Shown piece after piece: positions 54,459 to 62,427 of a stretch of 64,000 bases of DNA. The notes beneath the pieces were generated by a model. It was not told the origin of the DNA, ran no database searches, and was given only the letters and a program-made list of their open reading frames with translations. Position numbers and translations under genes: made by a program. Location: assembly GCF_041080625.1 (NCBI RefSeq), contig NZ_CP163518.1:8363501-8427500 (forward strand). Reading direction: 5' to 3'. Each line of letters opens with the position of its first letter. Position 1 is the stretch's first letter. The stretch is from Streptomyces sp. CG1. GTDB taxonomy: Bacteria > Actinomycetota > Actinomycetes > Streptomycetales > Streptomycetaceae.

Positions 54459-54528
54459 GGTCCTGCCGTGCCCTCCCCGTGGACACCCCTTCGGTTCACG
54501 GGCCGCCACTCAAAGACAAGGAAGCACC

Positions 54529-55914
54529 ATGGCAGCACCGGCAGCCCAGCGCATCGTCATCGAGAACTGCGCCATCGCGACCGTGGACGCGGGTGACACC
54601 GAGTACGCCTCCGGATACCTCGTCCTCGCCGGCAACCGCATCGAGTCGCTCGGCGCGGGGCAGGCTCCCGTGAACCTCGACAACGTGGTGCGCCGGATCG
54701 ACGCGAGCGGCCATCTGGCCACGCCCGGTCTGGTCAACACCCACCACCACTTCTACCAGTGGATCACCCGGGGCCTCGCCACCGACCACAACCTGTTCAA
54801 CTGGCTGGTCGCGCTCTACCCCACCTGGGCGCGCATCGACGAGCAGATGGCCTACGCGGCCGCGCAGGGCTCCCTCGGCATGATGGCCCGCGGCGGTGTC
54901 ACCACCGCCATGGACCACCACTACGTCTACCCGCAGGGCTCCGGCGACCTGTCCGGGGCGATCATCCGGGCCGCCGCCGAGATGGGCGTCCGCTTCACGC
55001 TGGCCCGTGGCTCGATGGACCGCAGCGAGAAGGACGGCGGCCTGCCGCCGGACTTCGCCGTCGAGACCCTCGAGGGCGCGCTCGCCGCGACCGAGGAGAC
55101 CGTCAAGCAGCACCACGACGCCTCCTTCGACGCCATGACCCAGGTGGCCGTCGCCCCCTGCTCCCCCTTCTCCGTCTCCACCGAACTCCTCAGGCAGGGC
55201 GCCGAGTTGGCGCGCCGACTGGGCGTACGGCTGCACACGCACGGTTCGGAGACCGTGGAGGAGGAGAAGTTCTGCCACGAGCTGTTCGGCATGGGCCCGA
55301 CGGACTACTTCGAGTCCACCGGCTGGCTCGGTGAGGACGTGTGGATGGCGCACTGCGTCCACATGAACGACTCCGACATCGCCGCCTTCGCCCGTACGAA
55401 GACCGGTGTCGCCCACTGTCCCTCGTCCAACGCCCGCCTCGCCGCCGGCATCGCCCGCGTCCCCGACATGCTCCAGGCCGGCGTCCCGGTCGGCCTCGGC
55501 GTCGACGGCACCGCGTCCAACGAGTCCGGCGAACTCCACACCGAACTGCGCAACGCCCTGCTGATCAACCGCCTCGGCACCCACCGCGAGGCCGCCCTCA
55601 ACGCCCGCCAGGCGCTGCGGCTCGGCACCCACGGCGGCGCCCAGGTCCTCGGCCGGGCCGACCAGATCGGCTCGCTGGAGGCCGGCAAGCTGGCCGACGT
55701 GGTGCTGTGGAAGATGGACACCCTCGCCCACGCCTCCATCGCCGACCCGGTGACCGCGCTGGTCTTCGGTGCGGCGGCCCCGGTCAGCGCCTCCTTCGTC
55801 AACGGCCGGCAGATCGTGGAGAACGGCCGCCTGCTGCACGTCGACGAGGACGCCATCGCCCGCTCCACCCGCGAAGAGGCCCAGCGCCTCGCCCGGATCA
55901 CGGCCCAGGCCTGA
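54529..55914 (+). CDS. 8-oxoguanine deaminase (amidohydrolase)
   Basis: 461 residues of the amidohydrolase superfamily (TRZ/ATZ-type). Metal and catalytic motifs: PGLVNTHHHFYQWITRGLA (about 67-85), HTHGSETVEEE (about 236-246), VWMAHCVHMNDSD (about 275-287) and LGVDGTASNESG (about 325-336). The NTHHHFYQ...TRGLA context and these motifs match enzymes annotated as 8-oxoguanine deaminase, which convert 8-oxoguanine to urate, the uricase substrate. GACAAGGAAGCACC precedes the ATG at 54529. Its place between two purine permeases supports the call; a guanine or cytosine-like substrate remains possible. Confidence 0.85.
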   Translation: MAAPAAQRIVIENCAIATVDAGDTEYASGYLVLAGNRIESLGAGQAPVNLDNVVRRIDASGHLATPGLVNTHHHFYQWITRGLATDHNLFNWLVALYPTWARIDEQMAYAAAQGSLGMMARGGVTTAMDHHYVYPQGSGDLSGAIIRAAAEMGVRFTLARGSMDRSEKDGGLPPDFAVETLEGALAATEETVKQHHDASFDAMTQVAVAPCSPFSVSTELLRQGAELARRLGVRLHTHGSETVEEEKFCHELFGMGPTDYFESTGWLGEDVWMAHCVHMNDSDIAAFARTKTGVAHCPSSNARLAAGIARVPDMLQAGVPVGLGVDGTASNESGELHTELRNALLINRLGTHREAALNARQALRLGTHGGAQVLGRADQIGSLEAGKLADVVLWKMDTLAHASIADPVTALVFGAAAPVSASFVNGRQIVENGRLLHVDEDAIARSTREEAQRLARITAQA

Positions 55915-55931
55915 TCCCCACCGACGCCGGA

Positions 55932-55955
55932 GGCCGGCCGCTCCCACGGCCGGCC
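55932..55955 (+). terminator. Hairpin after 8-oxoguanine deaminase gene
   Basis: GGCCGGCCG and CGGCCGGCC arms around CTCCCA, 17 bp after the stop codon. Confidence 0.65.
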
Positions 55956-56040
55956 CACCGGACGCCTTCGGCGAAGCCGCCCGAGCGGCCTCGCCGGAGG
56001 ATGCGACGGCCGCCCGGCCCGGGCGGCCCGTCGACAACTC

Positions 56041-56310
56041 GACAAACGCGGCGGCCGCCGCCCCTACGGGTGGCCCGCCGGCAATCTCGGCGGTCGCCTC
56101 GTACGGGTGGCTCGCCGGAAAACGTGGCGGTCGCCCGGTACGGGCGGTTCGCCGCAGGCCTAGGCAGGCCGGAACATGCGGCCGGCCTGCCAGGGCCCGG
56201 CAATCCGCCCGTACGGGCGGGATGCCGCAGGACTCGGCAGTTCGCCCTCTTGAGGGCGGGACGCCGGAAGACGCGGCGATCGCCCCCTGTGGGCGGCTCG
56301 CCGGACAGGC
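56041..56310. repeat. Degenerate ~37-bp intergenic repeats with internal hairpins
   Basis: The core TACGGG(C/T)GG followed by TCGCCGG or similar recurs at 56065, 56102, 56138, 56212, with derived cores at 56251 (TGAGGG) and 56289 (TGTGGG). Spacings are 37, 36, 74, 39 and 38 bp. Each unit has CGCCC before and GGGCG after the centre, giving a small hairpin. Less certain units may extend upstream to about 55960. The repeats are in no recognisable gene. Confidence 0.7.
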
Positions 56311-56521
56311 TCCGGCCGGGAGGGACGGCTCCCGGCCGGGGTTCGTGGACCCGAGCGGGGTCCACGGCAGCCGTCTCCGGGGCGCGTGTGGACGCACGCG
56401 CCCCGGAACGGTCACCGCTCGACCCGCTCAGCGCCACCCCGTCCCGGTCCCGCACGACCACTCGCACCACCTCCATGAAACCCGCGTTACGACGACGTGT
56501 TACCCGACCGGAGGAGCCGCC

Positions 56522-57889
56522 GTGGCCGCCCATCCAGTAGACGAGAAACTCCCCGCCCTCAAAATGGCGACCAGCGGACTGCAGCACGTCGCTGCCATGT
56601 ACGCGGGAGTCGTCGCCCCACCCCTGATCGTCGGCGCGGCCGTAGGCCTGTCCGCCACCGACCTCACCTTCCTCACCGGAGCCTGTCTGTTCACCGCCGG
56701 GCTCGCCACCTTCCTGCAGACCCTGGGCATCTGGAAGATCGGGGCCCGCCTGCCCTTCGTCAACGGCGTCACCTTCGCCGGTGTCGCCCCCATGACGGCG
56801 ATCGTCGCCTCCGCCAAGGACAAGTCCGACGCCCTGCCGATGATCTTCGGCGCGGTCATCGTCGCCGGTCTGCTCGGCTTCCTCGCCGCCCCCTTCTTCA
56901 GCAAGGCCATCCGCTTCTTCCCGCCTGTCGTCACCGGCTCGGTCATCACCCTGATCGGCGTCTCCCTGCTGCCCGTCGCCTTCGGCTGGGCCCAGGGCCC
57001 GAACCCCGCCGCGCACGACTACGGCTCGACGACCAACCTCACCCTCGCCGGCATCACCCTGCTGATCGTCCTGCTGCTGCGCCGCTTCACCCGAGGCTTC
57101 GTCAAACAGATCGCGGTCCTGCTCGGCCTGATCCTCGGCACGCTCATCGCGATACCCTTCGGCGCCACGGACTTCAGCCCCGTCGCCCACGCCGACGTCG
57201 TCGGCTTCCCGACGCCGTTCCACTTCGGCGCCCCGACCTTCCACATCGCGGCGATCCTGTCGATGTGCGTGGTCATGGTCGTCTCCATGACCGAGTCCAC
57301 GGCCGACATGCTGGCGCTCGGCGAGATCGTCGAACGCCCCTCGGACGAGAAGACCATCGCGGCCGGCCTGCGCGCCGACACCCTCGGCTCCGCGCTCAGC
57401 CCGCTCTTCAACGGCTTCATGTGCAGCGCCTTCGCGCAGAACATCGGCCTGGTCGCCATGACCCGGATCCGCAGCCGATTCGTCGTCGCCGTGGGCGGCG
57501 GCTTCCTGGTCCTGATGGGCCTGTGCCCGATGGCCGCCTCGCTCATCGCGGTCGTCCCCCGCCCGGTCCTCGGCGGCGCCGGCGTCGTCCTGTTCGGCTC
57601 GGTCGCCGCGAGCGGCATCCAGACCCTGGTCCGGGCCGGACTGGAGAAGGACAACAACGTCCTGATCGTCGCCGTATCCCTCGCGGTCGGCATCATCCCG
57701 ATCACCACGCCGGGCTTCTACCACTCCTTCCCCGAGACCGCGAAGATCGTCCTGGACTCCGGCATCTCCACCGGCTGTGTCGCCGCCGTCCTGCTGAACC
57801 TCGTCTTCAACCACCTCGGCAAGGGCAACGAAGCCGAGGACGTCACGCATCCGATGGAGGCGGGTCAGGAACTCACACCGGCCCACTGA
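56522..57889 (+). CDS. NCS2-family purine permease (paralogue 2)
   Basis: 455 residues. GTG at 56522 behind GGAGGAG; the upstream in-frame sequence is the repeat region and not protein-like. Sequence starts MAAHPVDEKLPALKMATSGLQHVAAMYAGVVAPPLIVGAA and is collinear with the first permease (shared HPVDEKLP, IRFFPPVVTGSVITLIGVSLLP, FAQNIGLVAMTRIRSRFVVAV signature, LGGAGVVLFGSVAASGIQTL). About 14 membrane segments; a short hydrophilic tail. The pair probably arose by duplication around the deaminase gene; substrate is urate, xanthine or a related base. Confidence 0.9.
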   Translation: MAAHPVDEKLPALKMATSGLQHVAAMYAGVVAPPLIVGAAVGLSATDLTFLTGACLFTAGLATFLQTLGIWKIGARLPFVNGVTFAGVAPMTAIVASAKDKSDALPMIFGAVIVAGLLGFLAAPFFSKAIRFFPPVVTGSVITLIGVSLLPVAFGWAQGPNPAAHDYGSTTNLTLAGITLLIVLLLRRFTRGFVKQIAVLLGLILGTLIAIPFGATDFSPVAHADVVGFPTPFHFGAPTFHIAAILSMCVVMVVSMTESTADMLALGEIVERPSDEKTIAAGLRADTLGSALSPLFNGFMCSAFAQNIGLVAMTRIRSRFVVAVGGGFLVLMGLCPMAASLIAVVPRPVLGGAGVVLFGSVAASGIQTLVRAGLEKDNNVLIVAVSLAVGIIPITTPGFYHSFPETAKIVLDSGISTGCVAAVLLNLVFNHLGKGNEAEDVTHPMEAGQELTPAH

Positions 57890-57899
57890 ACACCCGCCC

Positions 57900-57923
57900 G
57901 GGGCACGGCAAGTGCCGTGCCCC
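57900..57923 (+). terminator. Terminator of second NCS2 permease gene
   Basis: Perfect 10-bp stem GGGGCACGGC / GCCGTGCCCC with loop AAGT, 10 bp after the stop. Confidence 0.9.
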
Positions 57924-57952
57924 GCGCCGCCTGATCGGGCAGTCTTGGCCGC

Positions 57953-58616
57953 ATGCCCATGAACGAGTCCGGCCGGGTCGAGGCCGTCAGCGACGGCGTG
58001 TTCGCCATCGCCATCACCCTGCTCATCCTGGACATCAAGGTGCCCAGGACCGGTGACCACGGCGGCCTGTGGCAGGCGATCGGCGCGCAGTGGCCGTCGT
58101 ACGCCGCCTATGTGGTGAGCTTCCTGGTCATCGGGATCATGTGGGTGAACCACCACCAGGTGTTCAGTTACGTCGCCCGGGCCGACCGCCCGCTGATGTT
58201 CCTGAACCTGGTGCTCCTGATGGTCGTGGCCGCCGTACCCTGGCCGACCGCGATGCTCGCCGAGTACCTGCGCGAGGACACCGCCTCGCACGCGGCGGCC
58301 GCGGTCTACAACCTGGTCATGGTCGCCATGGCGCTCGCCTTCCAGGCCCTGTGGTGGCATCTCACCCGCACCGGCCACCTCTTCGACGCGCGCGTGGACA
58401 CCACGGCGGCCCGCGCCACCCGCGCCCTCCCCCAGCTCTCGGCTTCGCTCGAGCCGGGGGCACCCCCACCGCCCCGGGCTCCCTCGGTTACCCCCTGACG
58501 GTGGGCCTCGCCTTCGTCTCCGCCCCCTGACCCCGGCCGCCCACGGCCTGCCCGCCCTCTACTACGGCTACAACCAGGTACCGGTACCGCTGCGCCGGGA
58601 CGCGGCTGCGCCCTGA
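57953..58616 (+). pseudogene. TMEM175-family potassium-channel-like gene, 3' end disrupted
   Basis: The intact 5' part (about 155 residues, start MPMNESGRVEAVSDGVFAIAITLLILD) carries the family's R-x3-SDG-x-FAIA motif and four membrane helices. At 58427 a 42-bp palindromic repeat interrupts it and the frame closes at 58498 with unrelated residues. Downstream, family-like sequence continues in other frames (GYPLTVGLAFVSAP, then AAHGLPALYYGYNQVPVPLRRD ending at 58616). Two frame changes are needed to join the pieces: one at the repeat and one at the run GCCCCCTGACC near 58528. A shortened functional protein (181 residues) cannot be excluded. Confidence 0.65.
58427..58468. repeat. Short palindromic streptomycete repeat inside TMEM175 gene
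   Basis: Core AGCTCTCGGCTTCGCTCGAG flanked by CTCCCCC on the left and GGGGGCACCCCCA on the right. This GC-rich imperfect palindrome resembles an element I know as widespread, mostly intergenic, in Streptomyces genomes. It lies between coding pieces of the TMEM175-like gene. Confidence 0.65.
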
Positions 58617-59203
58617 GCCTCTTCACACACGTGGGCCCGCCTGGCAGGGGGTGAGCGCGGGCAGTCCGCCGGCGAGGTACGAGCGGGGCGGGGACGCCCA
58701 CCAGGGCGCGGACGTCGGACGTCATGCGCGCCTGGTCGAAGCAGCCGTGGCGGCGGCCGGTTCGGACCAGCCGGCGCTGCCCGCCCGGGTGACGACCGTG
58801 CGGACGAGGGTGCGGACGCGGTCGATACGGGCGTAGTGCTTCGGGGAGACACCGACGCCCTCGGCGAACAGGTTCCGCAACTGGCGCTCGCCGACGGCCA
58901 GTTCCCGGGCCACGCCCCGCACCTGCGCGGGCGCCCGGTCCAGCCGTACCGACAACGCGTCCACGCCCGCGCGCAGCAGCGCCGGCTGATCCGAACCGGC
59001 GCGCCACCCCGCCCGGACCTCGCGAGCCCGGTCGCGACCGGCGTCGGCACGAACGCGGTGTCGGTCGCCGACGCGCCGTGGCCCGGGACTTTCTGCAGGT
59101 ACAGCTCACCACGGCTCCCGGACAGTCGGCGCCCCTGCCGAGTCCCGCGCGGCCCGCGGCGCCGAGCGCCGGCCGGAGATGCTCGACACGCAGACCTCCG
59201 GTG
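58617..59203. other. Region with AraC-family remnant and no intact gene
   Basis: 587 bp between the TMEM175 remnant and the thioesterase stop. The only protein-like sequence is the broken AraC-type HTH on the minus strand (next entry). The remaining part (59050-59203) has no recognisable content. Confidence 0.55.
58640..59100 (-). pseudogene. AraC-family regulator remnant
   Basis: On the minus strand an AraC-type HTH is readable from about 58964: ALSVRLDRAPAQVRGVARE, LAVGERQLRNLFAEGVGVSPKHYARIDRVRTLV. The frame then stops at 58722, while the expected continuation (GCFDQARMTSDVRALVGV) appears in another frame from about 58750. Thus at least one frameshift splits the second HTH helix pair. The N-terminal part upstream is not recognisable in any single frame. 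Boundaries are approximate. Confidence 0.5.
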
Positions 59204-59626
59204 TCACAGGCCGAACACGGCGAGATCCGTGGCCAGTTGCTTGAACACCTCCCGCGGGTCGGTGAGCAGTTTGCGCTCCTTGAGGTCCAGCAGGCCCACG
59301 ACCGCGCTGATCCGTGCGGCCACCGTGCCGTCGGTCCTGCGTACCTCCTGCAGGATCCGGAATGTCTTGCCGCCACCCCACTCGAACGCACAGGTCACAT
59401 CGACTTCGTCGCCGGCCAGCAGTTCGCGCTCGTAGCGGATGGTCGTCTCCAGCGACACCGGACCCACACCCCGGGCCACCAGCCGCGCCTGGCCTATGCC
59501 CGCCGCCTGGAGCAGCGACCAGCGGGCGTGCTCCGCGTAGTTGAGGTACACGGACTGGTTGAGGTGTCCCTGGGTGTCGGTCTCGTAGCCACGGACGCTC
59601 ACGCGCACGGAAAACGGCTCACTCAC
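59204..59626 (-). CDS. Acyl-CoA thioesterase (hotdog fold, 4HBT type)
   Basis: 140 residues, GTG at 59626 with AAGGGG five bases upstream. Hotdog features: FSVRVSVRGYETDTQGHLNQSVYLNYAEHARWSLLQAAGI (the DTQGHLNQSVYLNYAEHAR segment is the 4HBT active-site region, about 14-32) and VSLETTIRYERELLAGDEVDVTC. Probably cleaves acyl-CoA thioesters; the substrate is unknown. Same strand as the following small genes, but not clearly coupled. Confidence 0.88.
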   Translation of the reverse strand: MSEPFSVRVSVRGYETDTQGHLNQSVYLNYAEHARWSLLQAAGIGQARLVARGVGPVSLETTIRYERELLAGDEVDVTCAFEWGGGKTFRILQEVRRTDGTVAARISAVVGLLDLKERKLLTDPREVFKQLATDLAVFGL

Positions 59627-59677
59627 GGGTTCCCCTTCTCTGTACGGCACACTGACCCTCCGATCCTGGCACGCTGT

Positions 59678-60301
59678 TCACACCCGGCGCGGTGAAGCGA
59701 GCAGGTAGCGCACCCTCGTCCGCGGCTCGGTGTACTCGCCGGCCTGCCAGCCCGCGCGCTCCAGGGTGGCCGCGCAGGCCGCGAGGCGCTCCGCGTCCGG
59801 CGCGTGCACGGCGACCGCCTCCGGCTGCGGGGTCGCGCGCACCCGGTAGCCGTCCGCGTCCCCGTCCGCCGGCCGGTGCCCGGCCGCCTCCAGGGCGAGC
59901 GCGGCGGCCCGCACCAGATGCGAACGCTCCCAGCCGCACGGCCGGTCCACGGCGCCGTCGGGGTTGGTCATCCGGCGCAGCTCCAGCAGCCCCTGCCAGG
60001 CGCTGCGCACCTCACGCAGCCGCGCCGCAGGGTCCCCGGGCGGCTCCTCCGCGCCGCCGACCCGCGCCGCGAACACGCCCGCGTCCGGGGCGGGTTCCTG
60101 TGTGACCGGCTCGGGTGCGGCCTCCCGTATGCGATGGCCCGCAGGGGTGAGGAAGTGCTCGTGCGGCGGGCGCGGGTGGCGGAAGGCCAGCCCCCGCTTC
60201 ACCAGCGCCGCCAGCTGCGCCTCCGTACCGCGCAGCCGCCCGGTCACCGGATCGGCGCCCTCGATCACACGCCGCTGCGCGGCGCTCGGCGGTCGAGTCA
60301 C
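59678..60301 (-). CDS. Hypothetical protein, possible winged-helix N-terminus
   Basis: 207 residues, GTG at 60301 with GGAAGGAG seven bases upstream. The N-terminal 60 residues (PSAAQRRVIEGADPVTGRLRG, TEAQLAALVKRGLAFRHPRP, FLTPAGHRIRE) have the rhythm of a winged helix with a beta-wing. The rest (AWQGLLELRRMTNP, AAALALEAAGHRP, AACAATLERAGWQAGEYTEPRTRVRYLLASP) alternates helices and strands. I do not recognise the family with certainty. Located between the thioesterase and the phosphatase on the same strand. Confidence 0.65.
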   Translation of the reverse strand: MTRPPSAAQRRVIEGADPVTGRLRGTEAQLAALVKRGLAFRHPRPPHEHFLTPAGHRIREAAPEPVTQEPAPDAGVFAARVGGAEEPPGDPAARLREVRSAWQGLLELRRMTNPDGAVDRPCGWERSHLVRAAALALEAAGHRPADGDADGYRVRATPQPEAVAVHAPDAERLAACAATLERAGWQAGEYTEPRTRVRYLLASPRRV

Positions 60302-60422
60302 AGCGCACTCCTTCCGCAACCGTCCCCTGACCCCGGCCGCTCACGGGATGGCGGCCTCTTCGCAGAGTACGGTCCGGGTCTGACAACGCCCGGGGACGCG
60401 GCATCCGGCCGGGCTCCGTCCC

Positions 60423-61022
60423 TTACGCCGGCGGCCGGATGTTCCACCCCGCCACCACCGGCCGGCTGTGCTCCGTGCCCAGCCGGCCCAGCGCCCCCGT
60501 CGCCAGCTGGAAGAGGGCCCCGTGCTGGGGCGGCAGGCCGAGGCGGCGGGCGGTGAGGACGCGCAGGAAGTGGCCGTGGGCGATCAGGACGACGACGCCC
60601 TCGGTGTTGGCGAGGGCGGCATCGGCCTTGGCCAGCATGCGGTCGGCGCGCTCGCCGACCTGCTCCGGGGTCTCGCCCGGATGCTCCGGCGGCCCCGGCG
60701 CGACCCCGTCCGTGAACAGGAACCAGCCGGGCCGGGTCCGCTGGATCTCCACGGTGGTCACGCCCTCGTACCCGCCGTAGTCCCATTCGCGCAGGTCGGT
60801 GTCGACCCGGGCGTCGTGGATCCCGATCAGCTCGGCGGTCTCCCGGGCCCGCTGCAGGGGGCTGACGAACGCGGCCCCGATGCGGTGCGAGCGGATCAGC
60901 GGCACCAGCCGGCGCGCCTCCTCCCGCCCGTGCTCGGTGAGGGGTACGTCGGTCCAGCCGGTGTGCCGTCCGGACCGCGACCACTCGGTCTCACCGTGCC
61001 GGACGAGAAAGAGGTCACCCAT
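60423..61022 (-). CDS. Histidine phosphatase-family protein
   Basis: 199 residues with the phosphoglycerate-mutase-like active site LFLVRHGETEWSRSGRHTGWTDVPLTEHGREEA (phospho-acceptor His in RHG at about 8-10), SPLQRARETAEL, REWDYGGYEG and the second histidine in VLIAHGHFLRVL (about 147-158). ATG at 61022. This is the cofactor-independent/acid phosphatase-like branch common in Streptomyces; substrate unknown. Confidence 0.92.
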   Translation of the reverse strand: MGDLFLVRHGETEWSRSGRHTGWTDVPLTEHGREEARRLVPLIRSHRIGAAFVSPLQRARETAELIGIHDARVDTDLREWDYGGYEGVTTVEIQRTRPGWFLFTDGVAPGPPEHPGETPEQVGERADRMLAKADAALANTEGVVVLIAHGHFLRVLTARRLGLPPQHGALFQLATGALGRLGTEHSRPVVAGWNIRPPA

Positions 61023-61057
61023 GTCAGCGCCCTTCCCGCTCGCCTGTCAGCACGGTG

Positions 61058-62218
61058 TCACAGGGAGGCCGCCGCCTGCAGGACGGACTGCGCCAGACGG
61101 CCGTTCTCCCAGGCGGCGCCCACCCCCGAGGGGAAGTTGAAACGGCGCCGGGTGTAGGCGTACGCGATGCCGTTCGCCGGGTCGGCGAAGCCCAGCGAGC
61201 CGGTCGCGCCGCTGTGCCCGAAGGTGCCGGCGTCGAGGAACGGGAAGAGCGCGGGAGTGTGCTCGAAGCCGCGGGCGAAGTGGTCGTCGCTGCCGGTGAC
61301 CAGGTCCGGACCGCCCGGGGTGCGGAGCGCGGCGAACTCGGCCGCCGTCGCCGGAGTGAGCAGCGGTGGCCTGCCGTCCACGGTGCTGATGGCGGCCGCG
61401 AACATCCCGGCGACGCCCCGCGCGTTGCCCACCCCGCCCGAGGACGCCGGTCCGAGTGCCTTCACCCGGGGGTGGTTGCCGAAGGCCACCAGGTCGATCG
61501 GCTCCGCCGCGTGCGCGTTGAAGGCGATGCCCCGGATGCTGTCCGGGGCCGCCGCCCGCTCCTTCAGCTGCGCGGCCTCCTCCGGGGTCGGCACCAGCGG
61601 CTGTACGTCCACCCAGCGCGCCTCGGCCGCCGCGGGCAGGCCCAGGTAGTAGTCGAGGCCGTACGGCGCCCGGATCCGCTCCTCGTACAGCTCCTGGATC
61701 GACCGGCCGGTCACCCGGCGCACCACCTCGCCGGTGAGGGCGCCGATGACGAAGGCGTGATAGCCCCAGGCGCTGCCCGGCTCCCACAGCGGTCTGCGCC
61801 CCGCCAGCCGGGCCGCGGTGATCCGGTCGTCGGCCAACTCCTCGACGGTGAAGGGTTGTTCGGCATCCCCGACGAGCCCGGCCCGGTGCTCCAGGAGTTC
61901 GCCCAGCGTCAGCCGGTCCTTGCCGTGGGCACCGAACTCGGGCCAGTACGCGGCGACTTCACGGTCCAGGTCGAGCACCCCGTCCTGGACCAGGAGCGCG
62001 ACGACGAGGTGCGCGGCTCCCTTGGCGATGGAGTACAGGGTCGTCAGCGAGTCCCCGTCGATGCCGTCGCCGCCCCACAGGTCCACCACGCGCCGCCCGT
62101 GCCGGTACACCACGAGCTGGGCGCCCGGATCGTCCCGCTCCTCGGCGAGCACCGCCGCGAACTCCTCGCGTACGCCCTCGAATCCCTCCGCGACCGTGCC
62201 GTGCACGTCGATCGTCAT
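61058..62218 (-). CDS. Serine hydrolase, beta-lactamase/esterase family
   Basis: 386 residues, ATG at 62218 with GGGGGAA six bases upstream. Class C beta-lactamase-like fold: the nucleophile motif is SIAKGAAHLVVALL (S-x-x-K, about residue 68), with the tyrosine motif in GSAWGYHAFVIGALTGEVV (Y-x-x-F rather than the usual Y-x-N) and GHSGATGSLGFADP as the third element. No signal peptide, so cytosolic; family members are esterases such as EstB or D-aminopeptidase-like enzymes. Confidence 0.88.
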   Translation of the reverse strand: MTIDVHGTVAEGFEGVREEFAAVLAEERDDPGAQLVVYRHGRRVVDLWGGDGIDGDSLTTLYSIAKGAAHLVVALLVQDGVLDLDREVAAYWPEFGAHGKDRLTLGELLEHRAGLVGDAEQPFTVEELADDRITAARLAGRRPLWEPGSAWGYHAFVIGALTGEVVRRVTGRSIQELYEERIRAPYGLDYYLGLPAAAEARWVDVQPLVPTPEEAAQLKERAAAPDSIRGIAFNAHAAEPIDLVAFGNHPRVKALGPASSGGVGNARGVAGMFAAAISTVDGRPPLLTPATAAEFAALRTPGGPDLVTGSDDHFARGFEHTPALFPFLDAGTFGHSGATGSLGFADPANGIAYAYTRRRFNFPSGVGAAWENGRLAQSVLQAAASL

Positions 62219-62427
62219 ACGTCGTTCCCCCTGTCCGGTGATAACCAACGGAGATCGTCAACGGGCAGTGGCCGCCGGGCATTCCCGCATGCAGCCGTCG
62301 ATCGCGGTGGTCTTCCGGAGCGCGTCCGTGACCGGTGCGGCGGCGGGGTGTCCGTGCCCGGTGCCGGCGGTGCTCTCCGCCTCGCCGTTGTGGATCCCCA
62401 GGCCCGGGTCGCCGGCGAACACAACGG

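Larger units (their letters stand above)
55915..56521. other. Repeat-bearing intergenic region
   Basis: 607 bp between deaminase and second permease. It holds a hairpin just after the deaminase stop, a run of degenerate ~37-bp repeats (to about 56310) and a lower-complexity 3' part (56320-56521) with the permease ribosome site GGAGGAG. In-frame open reading from upstream exists only because the region has few stops; no protein-like sequence is seen. Confidence 0.7.

Noticed and set aside
56041..56310. CRISPR-like array
   Set aside because: Period is right (~37 bp) but there is no constant repeat separated by variable spacers and no cas gene; it is a degenerate tandem repeat.
55769..56521. 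Long N-terminal extension of the second NCS2 permease through the repeat region
   Set aside because: The extension is translated repeat DNA. The GTG at 56522 has GGAGGAG and aligns with the N-terminus of the paralogous permease.
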